Positions 1 to 10,089 of a DNA stretch of 64,000 bases are shown piece by piece (the stretch's first letter is position 1; each line of letters opens with the position of its first letter). The translations under genes and the position numbers were made by a program. The notes below the pieces were generated by a model that did not search any database, had not been told where the DNA came from, and worked only from the letters and a program-made list of their open reading frames with translations. The stretch is from Metamycoplasma arthritidis (lineage in GTDB: Bacteria > Bacillota_I > Bacilli_A > Mycoplasmatales > Metamycoplasmataceae). The stretch spans positions 742,210 to 806,209 of the forward strand of contig NZ_LR215047.1 of the NCBI RefSeq assembly GCF_900660715.1. Direction: 5' to 3'.

Positions 1-767
1 TTACAGATAATGCAATTTTAAGAAGACTCTGAGATCCTCATTTTCAAGTAGCAGGAATAATTAAAAACAAAGCAAAGCGTAAATTTGCTACCGATATAAT
101 TGAGAAATACGATGTTCGTGGTGCTCGTGGTGGTAATTCCATTTCACGTTCATTGTCGGGCGGAAATCAACAAAAATTTATTGTTGGTAGAGAAATTGAA
201 ACCCCACATGATTTTATTATCATTGTGCAACCTACTCGTGGTTTAGATATCGGTGCAATTAACAATATTCACTCAGAAATTCTTAAAGAAAAAGCAGACG
301 GCAAAGCAATCTTATTAATTTCATACGAACTTGACGAAGTTATTGCTTTAGCTGATACTATCGCAGTTATCAACGAAGGACACATTGTTGCTATAAATGA
401 TGCTAGAAAGATTACTCGTACCGAAATTGGTTCTTGAATGGCGGCATCAACAAGCGGCGGAGAAATTCGTTGATGAGAAACGAATTCTGAGAAAGAATCG
501 AAAAAACAATACTTTGATATGCATACTAAATCGCTAAAAGCTGATTTTCAAAGCGTAATTCTAAGTATTGCTTCAACTAAGAGCAGCATTTCATTAGCAA
601 AAAAAATGCACAATAGCTCAGAAGTTGAAGAATTAAAAATGCAACTTCTAAAACTAAAAGCTCAAGAAAGCGAACTTAAAATGGCAATTAAGCAAAAAAT
701 AAGTTCCTTAGAAATGAACTTTGCCAAAGAATATGCAGAAAGGAAGGGTCAAGAACATGCAAACTAA
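1..767 (+). CDS. Nucleoside ABC transporter ATP-binding protein (3' part)
   Basis: This is the C-terminal part of an ATPase of the RbsA/YufO type, with two nucleotide-binding domains, which powers nucleoside uptake. The gene starts upstream of the window. Visible in the last nucleotide-binding domain are the signature SLSGGNQQK, a Walker B region of the form QPTRGLDIGA (the Q is normal for this family) and the switch region LLISYELDE. The frame runs through TGA (Trp) codons at about 36 and 438 to TAA at 765. After the normal domain end near base 440 there is an extra tail of about 110 residues, the last 80 of which are Lys/Glu-rich and look coiled-coil. The next gene starts inside its last codons, so the two are translationally coupled. 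The matching BMP-family lipoprotein is expected upstream, outside the window. Confidence 0.9.
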
Positions 768-2790
768 GCAAGAAAATCAACAATCTTATCCTTCAAAACT
801 GCAAAGCTTTGGTGCCAAAATCCGTGAATACTTCAAACTAGATCAAACAAGAAGCACCGGAAGAAAAATAGCATCTTCATTATGGGCAATATTTTTTGGT
901 CTAATGGCAGCAATGGTTTTCATTGCTATCGTAACCAAAAATAATCCCTTTAGTTTCTTTAGTCTTTTAATTACCGGCTTACAATCAGACCCTAAAACTT
1001 TTAGACAATACTTCTTAGTATTTGCTTTTGCTGGTCTAGCTTCAGCTCTAGCGTTTAAAGGTGGCCTCTTTAATATTGGTATAAGTGGCCAAATGATGAT
1101 TAGTGGATTATTTTCATTTGCCATTTTTATTACTATTGGTAAGAGCAATTTAAGTATTGGACTACTATTATTAGGCTTACTAGGAACACTAATTCTTTCG
1201 TTCTTAGTGGCAATGATCGCCGGAGTCTTAAAAGCCTATTTGAATGTCCATGAAGTTATTACAACAATTTTGCTAAACTGAATCATTGTGCAAATTTCAT
1301 CATTTATTTTTGGACAAGAAACACCAATTTTTTCAGCGGCAAAACGTAGTAAATTTATTTCAACTGACTATGTTGGAACCAAAACCGGATCATTTTCTAT
1401 TACACCAAGCATCGAACAAGGATTTTCAATTGCTGGATTTATTCTATTATTTGTTTTAGTTTTCGCAATTTGATACATTTTGAAGTTCACAACTATTGGT
1501 TACAAAATTAAAATGCTTGGAATTTCAAAAACCAACGGAAAATACATGGGTGTTAACGACAAAATGTTAACAGCAATAATCATGGGATTTTCAGGGATGA
1601 TTGCCGGATTAGCTGGATTTTATTTCTTCATGTTTAAAGAAGGTGCAATTTATCGATATGTTGATTCGCCTCTAGCAATTGGTTTTGAAGCAATCGCTAT
1701 TTCACTTTTGGCGCTTAATTCACCAATTGGAATTGTTTTCACTAGTATTTTCTATGGCATTTTATACAACGGAAGAATTTACATTCAAGCTGCTCCGCTA
1801 TACTTAGATTCAGATTATATTAGCATAGTGACTGCATTAATTCTTTACTTTGCGGCTATATCACAATTGTTAATGTCATTTAAGTTAGGACTATTTGTAT
1901 GAAAATCAGCGTTGCTTAGTTCTAAAAAAGAATATTGAGCAAGGGTGAAGTTGCATCGGGCAAAATTGAAACTATATTCTTTAAAAACAAAGCTAGCAAA
2001 GAAAGTTCATTATATTTCAATGAATATTAAAACTACTAATCAAGAAACAATGTTAGCTAAGTATAGAATGTTAAAAGAAACGTACGATCGTTTAATTGCT
2101 GAGCAAGAACTTAATGTTACTCATTATAAAAATCTTTTAGCACTAACCGAAAAATTTGAAAATAATCTTCAAATGGCAAACTATTCAGTGTACAAATTAA
2201 AACAAGAATACGCAACCAAAATTAAAAGTCAAAAACAAATGTCTAAGTCAACTTCTAATGTAACTGTAGTCAACCAAGAAACTCTAATGCAACTACAAAA
2301 AGAAGCGATAGTTGCGATCGCAGATGCTAAGGCGACTCGTTCACAAACAATTGCGCATCTTAAAGCAACTTTCAAAGAAGAAACTACTGCTTTAAATAAG
2401 CAATTTGAAATTGACCTTGATCTATTGCGTAAAAAAGATTTTAAGGTAACGCAAATTCCTTTTGTATTATCTGAGAATTCTAATAAAGAAAAAATCGTTG
2501 TTTTAGAAAAAGAATTCAATCTTAACAAAGATAAATTCCTAACTAAAGCCTTAGATTACAAAACTACTGATGCCGAAACTTTAGAAAACTTTGCAGTTAT
2601 TGCTGCTAAGAACCGTGAATTAGGAGCACAATGTTTTGCGCTTGGCAAATTTGCTAAACGAGATATTGCGCAAAATCATTCAGCGCTAAGAAAATCAGAA
2701 GTAACTCGTCATTCAATTCAAATTAATAATCTATATGCAACTGCGATGTTATATTTAAAAACTAGAGTACCGAAAGGAGAAATGAAGTAA
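757..2790 (+). CDS. Nucleoside ABC transporter permease with long coiled-coil tail (YufP-like)
   Basis: This is a membrane permease of the BMP/nucleoside importer family, 677 residues when TGA is read as Trp. I chose the ATG at 757 because an AGGAAGG Shine-Dalgarno lies about 10 bases upstream; two in-frame starts at 721 and 733 lie inside the upstream gene and lack this spacing. Roughly residues 30-390 hold the hydrophobic permease core, with the family-like stretch FKGGLFNIGISGQMM. Residues from about 397 to the end are hydrophilic and rich in Lys, Glu, Gln and Ala with heptad-like spacing, a coiled-coil extension of about 280 residues absent from ordinary YufP proteins. The gene ends in TAATG, sharing one base with the next permease gene. 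The fold call rests on family knowledge and the tail's role is unknown. Confidence 0.88.
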
Positions 2791-3749
2791 TGTTACCTCC
2801 AGGATTAGCTAATACCGTATGAAACTTTGCTTTAATCTACTTCGCGATCTTTAGCATTAGCTCAATTGGTGGCATGTTCACGGAAAAATCAGGAACAGTC
2901 AACATTGGGATTAATGGGATGATGATTATTGGTGCTGCTAGTTACCTAGTATTTGCCGACCACCTAAGTACAATTTTTGGTTCAGGATCAGCGGCAGCTT
3001 CGTCGATGTACTGACAACTGCTAGCCGTTCCATTTGCTGCTATTTGCGCAGGGTTATTTGCCTTACTACATGGATTTGCTACGATTAGGTTAAAATCTGA
3101 TCATACCATTTCAGGTTTTGCAATTAACTTGTTAGCTGTTGGAATTGCTCTAATTTTGCTACACATCTATGGTCATGGTTCAAAAGTACCGCACATGAGC
3201 ATTCAAGAGCTATCTTGAAGAGTTACTAAAGATGGTCACGAATGAGAAATCATTTCCTTCAAGATTGTTTTAACAATAACGATAATTATCGCCTCATACA
3301 TAATGCTTTATAAAACTAAATGAGGTTTACGTTTTAGAAGCATTGGTGAAAATCCTCAAGCCGCCGATGTTGCTGGAATCAACGTTAACAAATACAAATG
3401 ACAAGGTATTGTAATCTCAGGTGCATTAGCCGGAGTTGCGGGTGCTTTCTTTGCCCAAGGATTTCCCTCGTCATTTAAAGGTGAAGTTAACGGTTATGGT
3501 TTTATTGCACTTGCAATTATGATTATGGGTCAATGACATGTCGGTATTATTACTGCCATTTCCTTTGGTTTTGGTTTCTTATACTCATTTGCATATAACA
3601 CCTCAAGTTTTGTACCAGCATTAAAATCATACTCAAGTCTTTTTATCGTTTTACCTTATCTACTAGCACTAATTGTTGTTATGATTACTGCGAAAAAATC
3701 ACGTGCCCCAGCAGCAGCTGGCTTGATTTACGATAAATCTAAACGTTAA
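2790..3749 (+). CDS. Nucleoside ABC transporter permease (YufQ-like)
   Basis: This is the second permease of the importer, 319 residues, starting with the ATG that overlaps the previous stop (TAATG). It has about eight to ten hydrophobic segments and the family signature EKSGTVNIGINGMM near the N-terminus. A conserved cytoplasmic-loop motif follows, RSIGENPQAADVAGI, typical of the YufQ/RbsC-like coupling region. It pairs with the upstream permease to form the translocation pore. It is the last gene of the operon; a strong terminator follows at 3778. It has a normal length for the family and no coiled-coil extension, unlike its partners. Confidence 0.9.
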
Positions 3750-3777
3750 AAACTATTTTGTTTAAAAAAATATAAAG

Positions 3778-3817
3778 AACAGGCATTGATTTAAAAACTT
3801 AGTGCCTGTTTTTATTT
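3778..3817 (+). terminator. Rho-independent terminator of the nucleoside importer operon
   Basis: An 8-bp perfect stem AACAGGCA/TGCCTGTT with a 17-base loop is followed by TTTATTTTG. It lies 29 bases after the YufQ-like stop codon. Confidence 0.85.
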
Positions 3818-4008
3818 TGTAATCATTTTATTTACAAATAAAATTCCAGATTAAGAGTATTTGCTCATTACACGAAACAATGAAAAATAATTAGTTTATA
3901 AAAAGCAATGATGTTGTTTCACTCAATCGCCATGCTTTAATAAAACATCCTAGTAAAATCTTAAAAATCAACCTCAATGGTTGAAGTTGATTTTATGATA
4001 ATTTGCTT
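3818..4008. other. Intergenic region between convergent operons with one hairpin
   Basis: No open frame of note is seen. The region holds a 9-bp perfect stem AAAATCAAC/GTTGATTTT at 3964-3972 and 3986-3994. It lies just beyond the stop of the leftward membrane-protein gene (4009). The arm sequences give A-rich and T-rich flanks on both strands, so it probably terminates leftward transcription. Confidence 0.5.
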
Positions 4009-4893
4009 TTAGATTCTAACACTATAAAATGCTGGTAAGAAAATCGCTAAATATTTGTAATTATTTTTTTCTTTTGCATATAAAACAAGTAATGCTATCA
4101 CTTTTACTAGATAAAATAGTGGAATTATGGTAAAGAGGATGATGCCTGTTGAGATTTCAGAGTTTATAAATATACCTGGATATGCTAAAATCTTAGGACC
4201 AATACCAGTTAAGTTTGCTCAAGGTAAGAATAAAAGCAAAAACATTATTGTTGCTAAATTAGCAGTTATGTAATTTACTGAATTAGCAACATCGGTATTA
4301 AATTTCTTTTCTTTGTTTTTGAAAACATTGCGATAGATCAATTTACTAAAAGCAAAATCAATTATGACAAATTTGATCAACATTGTAATGCAGTACATAT
4401 AAATTATTATAAAAACAGCTAAATTAATTTTATAAGCAATAAATACTCCTAGTAGAATATACCCAAGTAAATATACCCAATTAATGATTCATCCAGATCT
4501 CAAATAGCCATTAATGCTTTTATTATTAACTAATGAATAGAAAATATAATCAGTTTCGCAATTTTTAAAATTGTAATTATCTTTATTCTTTTCAAGATCT
4601 TCTAAATAATTTTTTATGACTTTAGCAACGCTAGGCTTTATTATAAAAGCATAAATAAGGGATAGTGTCAGTAAAAATAATAATTTTATTAGGAATCGAT
4701 ATTTATGGATTATATGCTCCTCGTGATGTGAAGTAGTAGCAAATAAATCCATAAAAACGAAACTAAGTAACGTCGCAAACATTAAACTTAAAAAAATTAG
4801 TACGCCAATTGGTTTCTTTTTTTCACTATTTTTAGCTATTTTACATAATAACTTAAAACTAGTTATTGGTGAATTTAATATATCAGTATTCAA
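4009..4893 (-). CDS. Multi-pass membrane protein of unknown function
   Basis: This 294-residue protein has about six hydrophobic segments, roughly at residues 29-52, 67-90, 136-160, 162-188, 212-238 and 262-285, and short basic loops. I do not recognise the family. The start is a TTG codon at 4893 preceded by TAAGGAGACC, a good ribosome-binding site; there is no better in-frame ATG. The coding frame crosses TGA (Trp) at two places and ends in TAA at 4009. It is the third gene of a leftward cassette after a nucleotidyltransferase and a broken cysteine peptidase. Its position suggests it is the membrane partner of one of them, but that is inference. Confidence 0.75.
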
Positions 4894-4938
4894 AGTGGTC
4901 TCCTTATTTAAAATGCAAAATTAGATTATAAATATAGG

Positions 4939-6264
4939 CTATCAATATCAATAATAGTCTTTAAAAGGATAATCATCTGGATATTTTTCATTTGGATTTG
5001 CCATCATCTTAGTGTAGCTTTTTAAACTTATTTCTTTATTATCTAATAAAAAATATCTTGTGTTTAAATATGAGTCATATTTAGGTTTCAATGCAATCGA
5101 TCAAGTTTCAAACAAAAATGAGGTGGACATTATAACTTGACTTTGGTCTTCTCATCCATAATGAACTAAATATTTATTTTTATCTTTTCAATAACCGTAT
5201 GCAACTACTGCGTGGTAACCATAAGTTCATAAGTGACCCATTAACATAACTGGTAGCCCTTCGTCTATTCACTTTCACGGTTTGATTGAACCTCATATAT
5301 TAGTATAAATGTCAAGTGGGTTGTCTTTTTTATCTCTTTGTATAAAATTATCAATATATCGTTTCATTTGAATGTGGTTTGTAAAAAAAGTTTTGTTTGA
5401 TTGTTCACTTCACATATCATACGCCATAAGCTTGTTAAAAGTTGGTGTGGTAGCTAAACGAACATCATCTCGTCAACGTACGCTTTCTTACAGAACGGTC
5501 ATATATCTCTTTAGTTGTCTATCGCTTAAAGTGCGATTAGACAAAAAAAGCTGTGAATATTGTAACAATATACTAGCGGCTATGTGGTGACAAATTCCAT
5601 TTTTAGTGTTGAAATTCCAATCATCTTTGGGAGATGAATAACCAAAATTATCTTTCAAACCTTTGAACCATCATGAGTATTTCACCTCTTTATCTGCATA
5701 AACAAGTTTATTTTCAGGATCAGTATAATTTGAATCAGATTTCTTATAAAACCGTGCATTGTCAGAATTTTTAAATGTTGTTCTCGCTCTTGCATTAAAC
5801 GAATTTTTATTACTTATTGATTTTTTTACATCAACTAAGTTTCGCGTGAAGTTTTTGCTTAGTGAGTTATTTTCTACTTTTTCGTAATCTTTTGATTTTT
5901 TGCTGAATTCATACAAAATATGATCAAAAATATAAACTTCATTGGAATTTAGTTTCTCAATTCGCTTCACTGGGTCACCAATATTGATTAAAACTGTTTC
6001 ATTATTGATCAATGACATCAATAATGTTCCAAAAGGATTAAATTCCACAAACAAATATGGATTTCCAAACTTATCTTCACAATACGCTATTTTACTTATT
6101 TTATATTTTGTGTCGCCACCATAACTAGATATTTCTGATTCTAAGTATTCAATTAAATCTTCAAGTGAATAATTAATGTGCTTTTTAATTTCACTTAAAC
6201 CATTATAAAAAATATCATTATTAATTTTATTTGCATCTATTTCATTGGGAACAGTCGGTATCAT
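4939..6264 (-). pseudogene. Papain-like putative cysteine peptidase interrupted by an in-frame TAA
   Basis: The frame runs 441 codons from ATG 6264 (strong site TTAGGAGAA) to TAG 4939, but codon 259 is TAA (5488-5490). The part before the stop carries a likely nucleophile in NGICHHIAASILLQY (Cys225). The part after carries a likely general-base His in GYHAVVAYGYW (His351), followed by a Tyr/Trp-rich strand segment. This Cys...His order and the GYHAVVAYGY pattern match papain-fold peptidases, including the 'putative cysteine peptidase' family of mycoplasmas. The reading frame is intact on both sides, so a single substitution or sequencing error explains the break. The N-terminal 200 residues look like a propeptide or accessory domain. 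No signal peptide is visible. Alternatively the gene makes a truncated, inactive product. Confidence 0.72.
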
Positions 6265-6278
6265 ATTTTCTCCTAAAT

Positions 6279-7280
6279 TTAATTAATGTTTTTTTTAATA
6301 TATTCAATTAATGGTTTGGCAATGTCAATTATTATTTCTGAATTTTCATTAGTTAATCAATTATTTTTTTTATTCAATTTGTGGTTGTTGAAACTTAACA
6401 TCTCATAGAAATTTTCAATTATCGTTTTAGAAAATTGACAATTTGGTAATTTGAAAGTCGTTCCATAATTACTAAACAGGAACTTTTTATTAAATCGCCG
6501 TTCAAAAAAAAGTTCATAAATAAAATAATTTTTTATCTTAAATACATCATCAATAATTTTGCACATAGATTTAAGTAAATCGTCTTGTTTTATTTTGTTT
6601 AGAATTTCAGCGACCTTACTCTTGATAAAGAAGCCATTAATTTGAAGTGTGTTCTTAAGTTCTAATAAATTTCAATAATAATGTTCTTTTAGGGGAATTA
6701 CTTCACAAGGTATATTTGCTAGAATAATTTCAATAATTATTTTTTTAATAGTTTCAAATTTTAAAGAAAAATGATCACCAATATCGCTTAAATCTGACAA
6801 GGTGCTATTAATTTTATTAATGCTTTTTGCATTAATTTCTCTATTGGTCAATACATAAGCTAAATAAGCAAGTTTTGCTACGTAACAATATTCATAATTT
6901 GTAATTTGAAGATTAGAATTGGGGTCTCTAATTATGGAGCTTTTATTTACGGTCTTACTAACTATGCTATCTATTTTGAAAATTTCAGAATTAAATGATA
7001 TTAAACAAGTTTTGATTAGCTCGTTTTCAGCTTCATATTTAATAATGTCAAAATTTTGGATTATTTCGTATCATAAATTATTTCGCTCTTCTAAAGATAA
7101 ATCACCTGTAAACAAAATGTCTATATCATTTGGATTTCTTTTAATTATGTTTTGCAAATATAGTGAAGAGCTACCTTGTAAAACAATGCTTCCACTTTTT
7201 GTAGTTGCATTTTTGATGATTGCCAAAACTTTATAAAAACTCTCTAATGTCAATTCTCTCTCTTTTTTAAAGTCTAACAT
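6279..7280 (-). CDS. AbiEii/AbiGii-type nucleotidyltransferase
   Basis: This 333-residue protein has a minimal nucleotidyltransferase signature near the N-terminus: GSSSLYLQ (Gly36-Ser37-Ser38), then NPNDIDILF (Asp52 and Asp54, the usual metal-binding pair). This arrangement matches the AbiEii/AbiGii family, whose members act as toxins that modify nucleic acids (often tRNA) in abortive-infection toxin-antitoxin pairs. The frame crosses three TGA (Trp) codons and ends in TAA at 6279, 14 bases before the cysteine-peptidase start. No AbiEi-like antitoxin gene is visible nearby. Lys- and Ile-rich composition and low GC are stronger than in housekeeping neighbours. A stand-alone housekeeping nucleotidyltransferase cannot be ruled out. 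Confidence 0.72.
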
Positions 7281-7429
7281 TTACTTTTTATAAGTACTAA
7301 CAATTGCATTAAGAAAGTAAGAAAACATCAAAAAAATTCCAATTCATGTAACAAAAATTACGAAATTGATTTGAATTTTTCAATGGAATGTAATGAATTA
7401 GCTCATCTTCTTCTTAATTTCTTTATCAT
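7281..7429 (-). pseudogene. Possible small single-span membrane protein, frameshifted
   Basis: Two short overlapping frames together resemble one 49-residue protein. The first, from ATG 7429, encodes MIKKLRRRWANSLHSIEK and then hits TAA. A second frame, open from 7397 to TAA at 7281-7283, encodes a hydrophobic span INFVIFVTWIGIFLMF followed by a KK tail, and ends directly against the nucleotidyltransferase ATG. One extra A in the run GAAAAATT would fuse them. Both halves use TGA as Trp. There is no clear Shine-Dalgarno. It could be a decayed small gene, a sequencing error or chance. Confidence 0.35.
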
Positions 7430-7786
7430 CTTATTTTTTGCCAAGATATTTACATGTTATTTGGAATTTTTTTAGGGTTTAATGATTTTTAAAGAGTTTT
7501 AACTATGATAATTTATTAATTCTAGAACACTCGAATGGGCGTTCAATTAAACTTTGATATAATTCATTAGTTGGTTTGAACAAAAAACGGAGTGCTATCT
7601 ATATTAACACTAGCATTCTAATTATTGAATTTTACATTGCAATTTAGAAATGTTTACATAATAAATTTTTTAACTTGTCTAAAAACATAGCAAAAAATAT
7701 TAAGCCTCATTTTTGCGTTGGACTTAATATTTTAATTTATTTATCGGACTTAAAAATGCCTTGTTTTTTAGTTTTAATTAAAGCAG
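7430..7786. other. AT-rich intergenic region
   Basis: I see no convincing gene. An imperfect inverted repeat (GAAC ... GTTC around 7525-7545) and several TATAAT-like hexamers occur, as expected by chance at this base composition. Leftward promoters for the nucleotidyltransferase cassette probably lie here. Confidence 0.4.
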
Positions 7787-8776
7787 TTAATTATCGTATT
7801 CTTTTAGATTTAAAACTTCTTTTTCACAATCTTTTACAATTTTTGGAATTAAAGTAGCATCTTGAATTTGTGCACCACTAGCACGATGATGACCACCGCC
7901 ACCTCATTTTACAGCTACGTTTCTAACGCAAGCACCATTTGAACGAAATTCGCATCTAATTTGATTTTCTTTTTCTTGAGTGAAGAAAACTCAAATTTTA
8001 TTTTCATCAATATTGGATAAAGCAAATGGTCGATTAGCTTGTAAAGGATCTTCAATGCCAAGTTTTTTTTGTGCCTCTAAATCAAAATAAAATGATACTA
8101 CACCATTTTTAATTTGCATATTTTGTTGAATATAGGTATTAATATTAATATCTTTCAAACTACGTTTGCTCATTTCGCTATGAATTAAATTACGATTAGC
8201 ACCATTAGCTCACAGCACTGAAACTAAATACATTGTTTTAGCGTCGGTGGTATTTGTTGTTAAACGAACTGAGTCAGTGTAAATGCCTAAATATAAATAA
8301 GTAGCAGCTTTTTCTGAGATTTTTCAATTAAGTTCATATGCAAGTTCAGTTACTTGTTGAGCAGCGGCAGGGGCTTCAGGTTCAACTCATCTAATTGAAG
8401 CATCTAGATCATCTTCATTAGGGTGATGATCAATTCTAAGAGTGTCACTAAAAATCTTACTGTCCAAATATTCGCGGCATTCTAATCTTTCTTTATAGTT
8501 TGCATCGACAATAATAGCAAGTGATGATTCTAATGGTTCATTTGCTAGCTTATCCATTGTAAAATCTAGATAACTGAAGATGCCTTTTGAATTACCAACT
8601 GTATAAACTTTTTTGTTAGGAAAGTTATCTTTAATTAGTTCTTTTAGACCGAATTGTGAACCTAAGCAATCGCCATCGGGACGAATGTGGTGAAAGATAA
8701 CAATGTTGTCATATTCTTTGATTTTATTTTCAATTTCTTTAAATAGTTCTCTTTTTTTAGCGCTAATTGTCGGCAT
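7787..8776 (-). CDS. DHH-family phosphoesterase (nanoRNase/pAp phosphatase-like), copy 2
   Basis: This 329-residue protein has the DHH domain motifs HHIRPDGDCLGSQFG and RIDHHPNE, and the C-terminal DHHA1 motif GGGGHHRASGA, which binds substrate. NrnA-type enzymes of Firmicutes and mycoplasmas (MgpA-like) degrade RNA dinucleotides to pentanucleotides and dephosphorylate pAp. The start ATG 8776 lies inside the upstream paralogue's last codons (14-base overlap), preceded by GAGG. It is the second gene of a tandem pair that arose by duplication. The active-site Asp and His residues are all present, so it looks functional. The exact substrate (pAp, nanoRNA or a cyclic dinucleotide) cannot be told from the sequence. 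Confidence 0.88.
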
Positions 8777-9740
8777 GTTTTTTAACCTCTAACTTTAAAT
8801 CGTTAATTAAACTCATCATATCTTGTTCGTTTTTACATGTAGCACCAGCGGCAACTTCGTGTCCACCTCCAGGTGCATATTTTTCGCAAATGTGATTGAT
8901 TCAAATGCCATTGCTTCTTACTCTAGCACGTATGTTGCCGTTAGGTTCGTCAATAAATAGCACTCAAATTTTGCAATCTCCGATGTTGGCAAGAATGCCA
9001 ACATCGGTAGCTTCATTAGAATTTAAACCAAATTTTTCTTGAATCTCTTTAGTTACATGAAAGTAAAGCACCTTATCTTTTGACTTGTAGTTTAGTAATA
9101 CATAAGCGGCAAAACGAACTTTTCTTTCTTCTCGAATTGAAAGTGGGAAGTTAATATCTCAAACTTTAAAGTCGTTATTGTTATGCAAATATGCCATTAC
9201 TTCAAAAGTTCGTTTTTGTACATATTCGTATTGAAATCTTCCTGAGTCAGTGTTAATTCCTAAATAAACATATTCGGCTGCTTTTTTTGATACTTTTCAA
9301 TTGGCATTCATTGCAATGTAACCAATTTGTTCAGCTGCCGCTGCGAAAGTTGCATCTTCTCATACATAATCATAATTAATATCGGGGTCAACTGGGTGAT
9401 GGTCAATTCTTAACATTTTGGTAAAGCTTTTATTTAAGATGTATTCAGCGTATTGAATGCGATTAGATGAATTAGCATCAACTACTACGCCAAGTGAGTT
9501 TTCAAAGTATTTTTTATCAATTGTTTCAAATTGGTCAAAATCCCAAGTCATAAACGGAAAATTACCGTTTGCATCCCCTAAAACAAAAACATTTTTTTGC
9601 GGATAATTTTCTCTAATTAACTCCCTTAACCCAAATTGTGAACCCAAACAATCGCCATCAGGACGGATGTGGTGAAAAATGAAAATATTGTCGTGTTTTT
9701 CAATTGCTTCTAAAGCAGTTTTATAAGTATTTTTAGCCAT
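8763..9740 (-). CDS. DHH-family phosphoesterase (nanoRNase/pAp phosphatase-like), copy 1
   Basis: This 325-residue paralogue of the adjacent downstream gene has the same catalytic motifs: HHIRPDGDCLGSQFG near residue 25, VVVDANSSNR, and RIDHHPVDPD. The C-terminal DHHA1 domain is also present. The start ATG 9740 follows TTAGGAGAATAATA, a strong site, and the frame ends with TAG at 8763 inside the next gene. A -10 element TATACT lies about 45 bases upstream. With its partner it likely finishes RNA breakdown, feeding nucleotide salvage. The two copies clearly share an ancestor but differ in many positions, so they may have split substrates. Confidence 0.88.
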
Positions 9741-9783
9741 TATTATTCTCCTAAAAATTTAATTTTAAAAATCACTTGTATTA

Positions 9784-9789
9784 AGTATA
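9784..9789 (-). promoter_or_regulatory. -10 element for the DHH phosphoesterase pair
   Basis: TATACT on the minus strand lies about 45 bases upstream of the 9740 start. No convincing -35 is seen, which is common in mycoplasmas. Confidence 0.45.
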
Positions 9790-9915
9790 ATGCCAAATAT
9801 ATTTAGGCGTTAATTTTTTTGGCAATTTTAAAAGATTTAAGAGAAATTTTTATTTAAATTAAGCTCAAAAAAAGGATCAAAAATTTGCAAATTTCTAAGG
9901 AAAAACTTATTTTGT

Positions 9916-9921
9916 TATAAT
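9916..9921 (+). promoter_or_regulatory. -10 element TATAAT ahead of the importer operon leader
   Basis: A perfect TATAAT in the context TTGTTATAATTTGATATG. Transcription would start near 9928 and run through a leader of about 160 bases to the lipoprotein start at 10090. Confidence 0.6.
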
Positions 9922-9971
9922 TTGATATGTGAATAATAAAAGAATATTTAATTTACACTTCACATGATTAC

Positions 9972-10022
9972 GCCAAGAAACAAAAGTGGTATTAATCCAT
10001 TAAGTTTTTTGGCTTTTTTGTT
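9972..10022 (+). terminator. Terminator hairpin in the leader of the importer operon (attenuator or small-RNA end)
   Basis: The arms GCCAAGAAAC (9972-9981) and GTTTTTTGGC (10004-10013) form a 10-bp stem with one G-T pair. The loop contains an inner TGG/CCA pairing. A T-rich tract follows (TTTTTTGTTTTT). It sits between the 9916 promoter and the lipoprotein gene, so it would either end a small RNA of about 95 bases or act as an attenuator. Confidence 0.6.
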
Positions 10023-10067
10023 TTTATAAATTTTAAAAATTGAGAAAGGTTAATAATCCCCTTTTGT

Positions 10068-10082
10068 AAAAAAAAAAAAAAA
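10068..10082 (+). repeat. Homopolymer run of 15 A before the importer lipoprotein
   Basis: A perfect run of 15 A ends 7 bases before the ATG at 10090. There is no normal Shine-Dalgarno between them; an AGGTT lies further upstream. Length variation here would change spacing in the leader. Confidence 0.8.
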
Positions 10083-10089
10083 GAAAAAT

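Noticed and set aside
9360..9740. Tandem DHH genes as one gene split by frameshift
   Set aside because: Each has its own ribosome-binding site and a complete DHH plus DHHA1 domain set; they are paralogues with a 14-base overlap.
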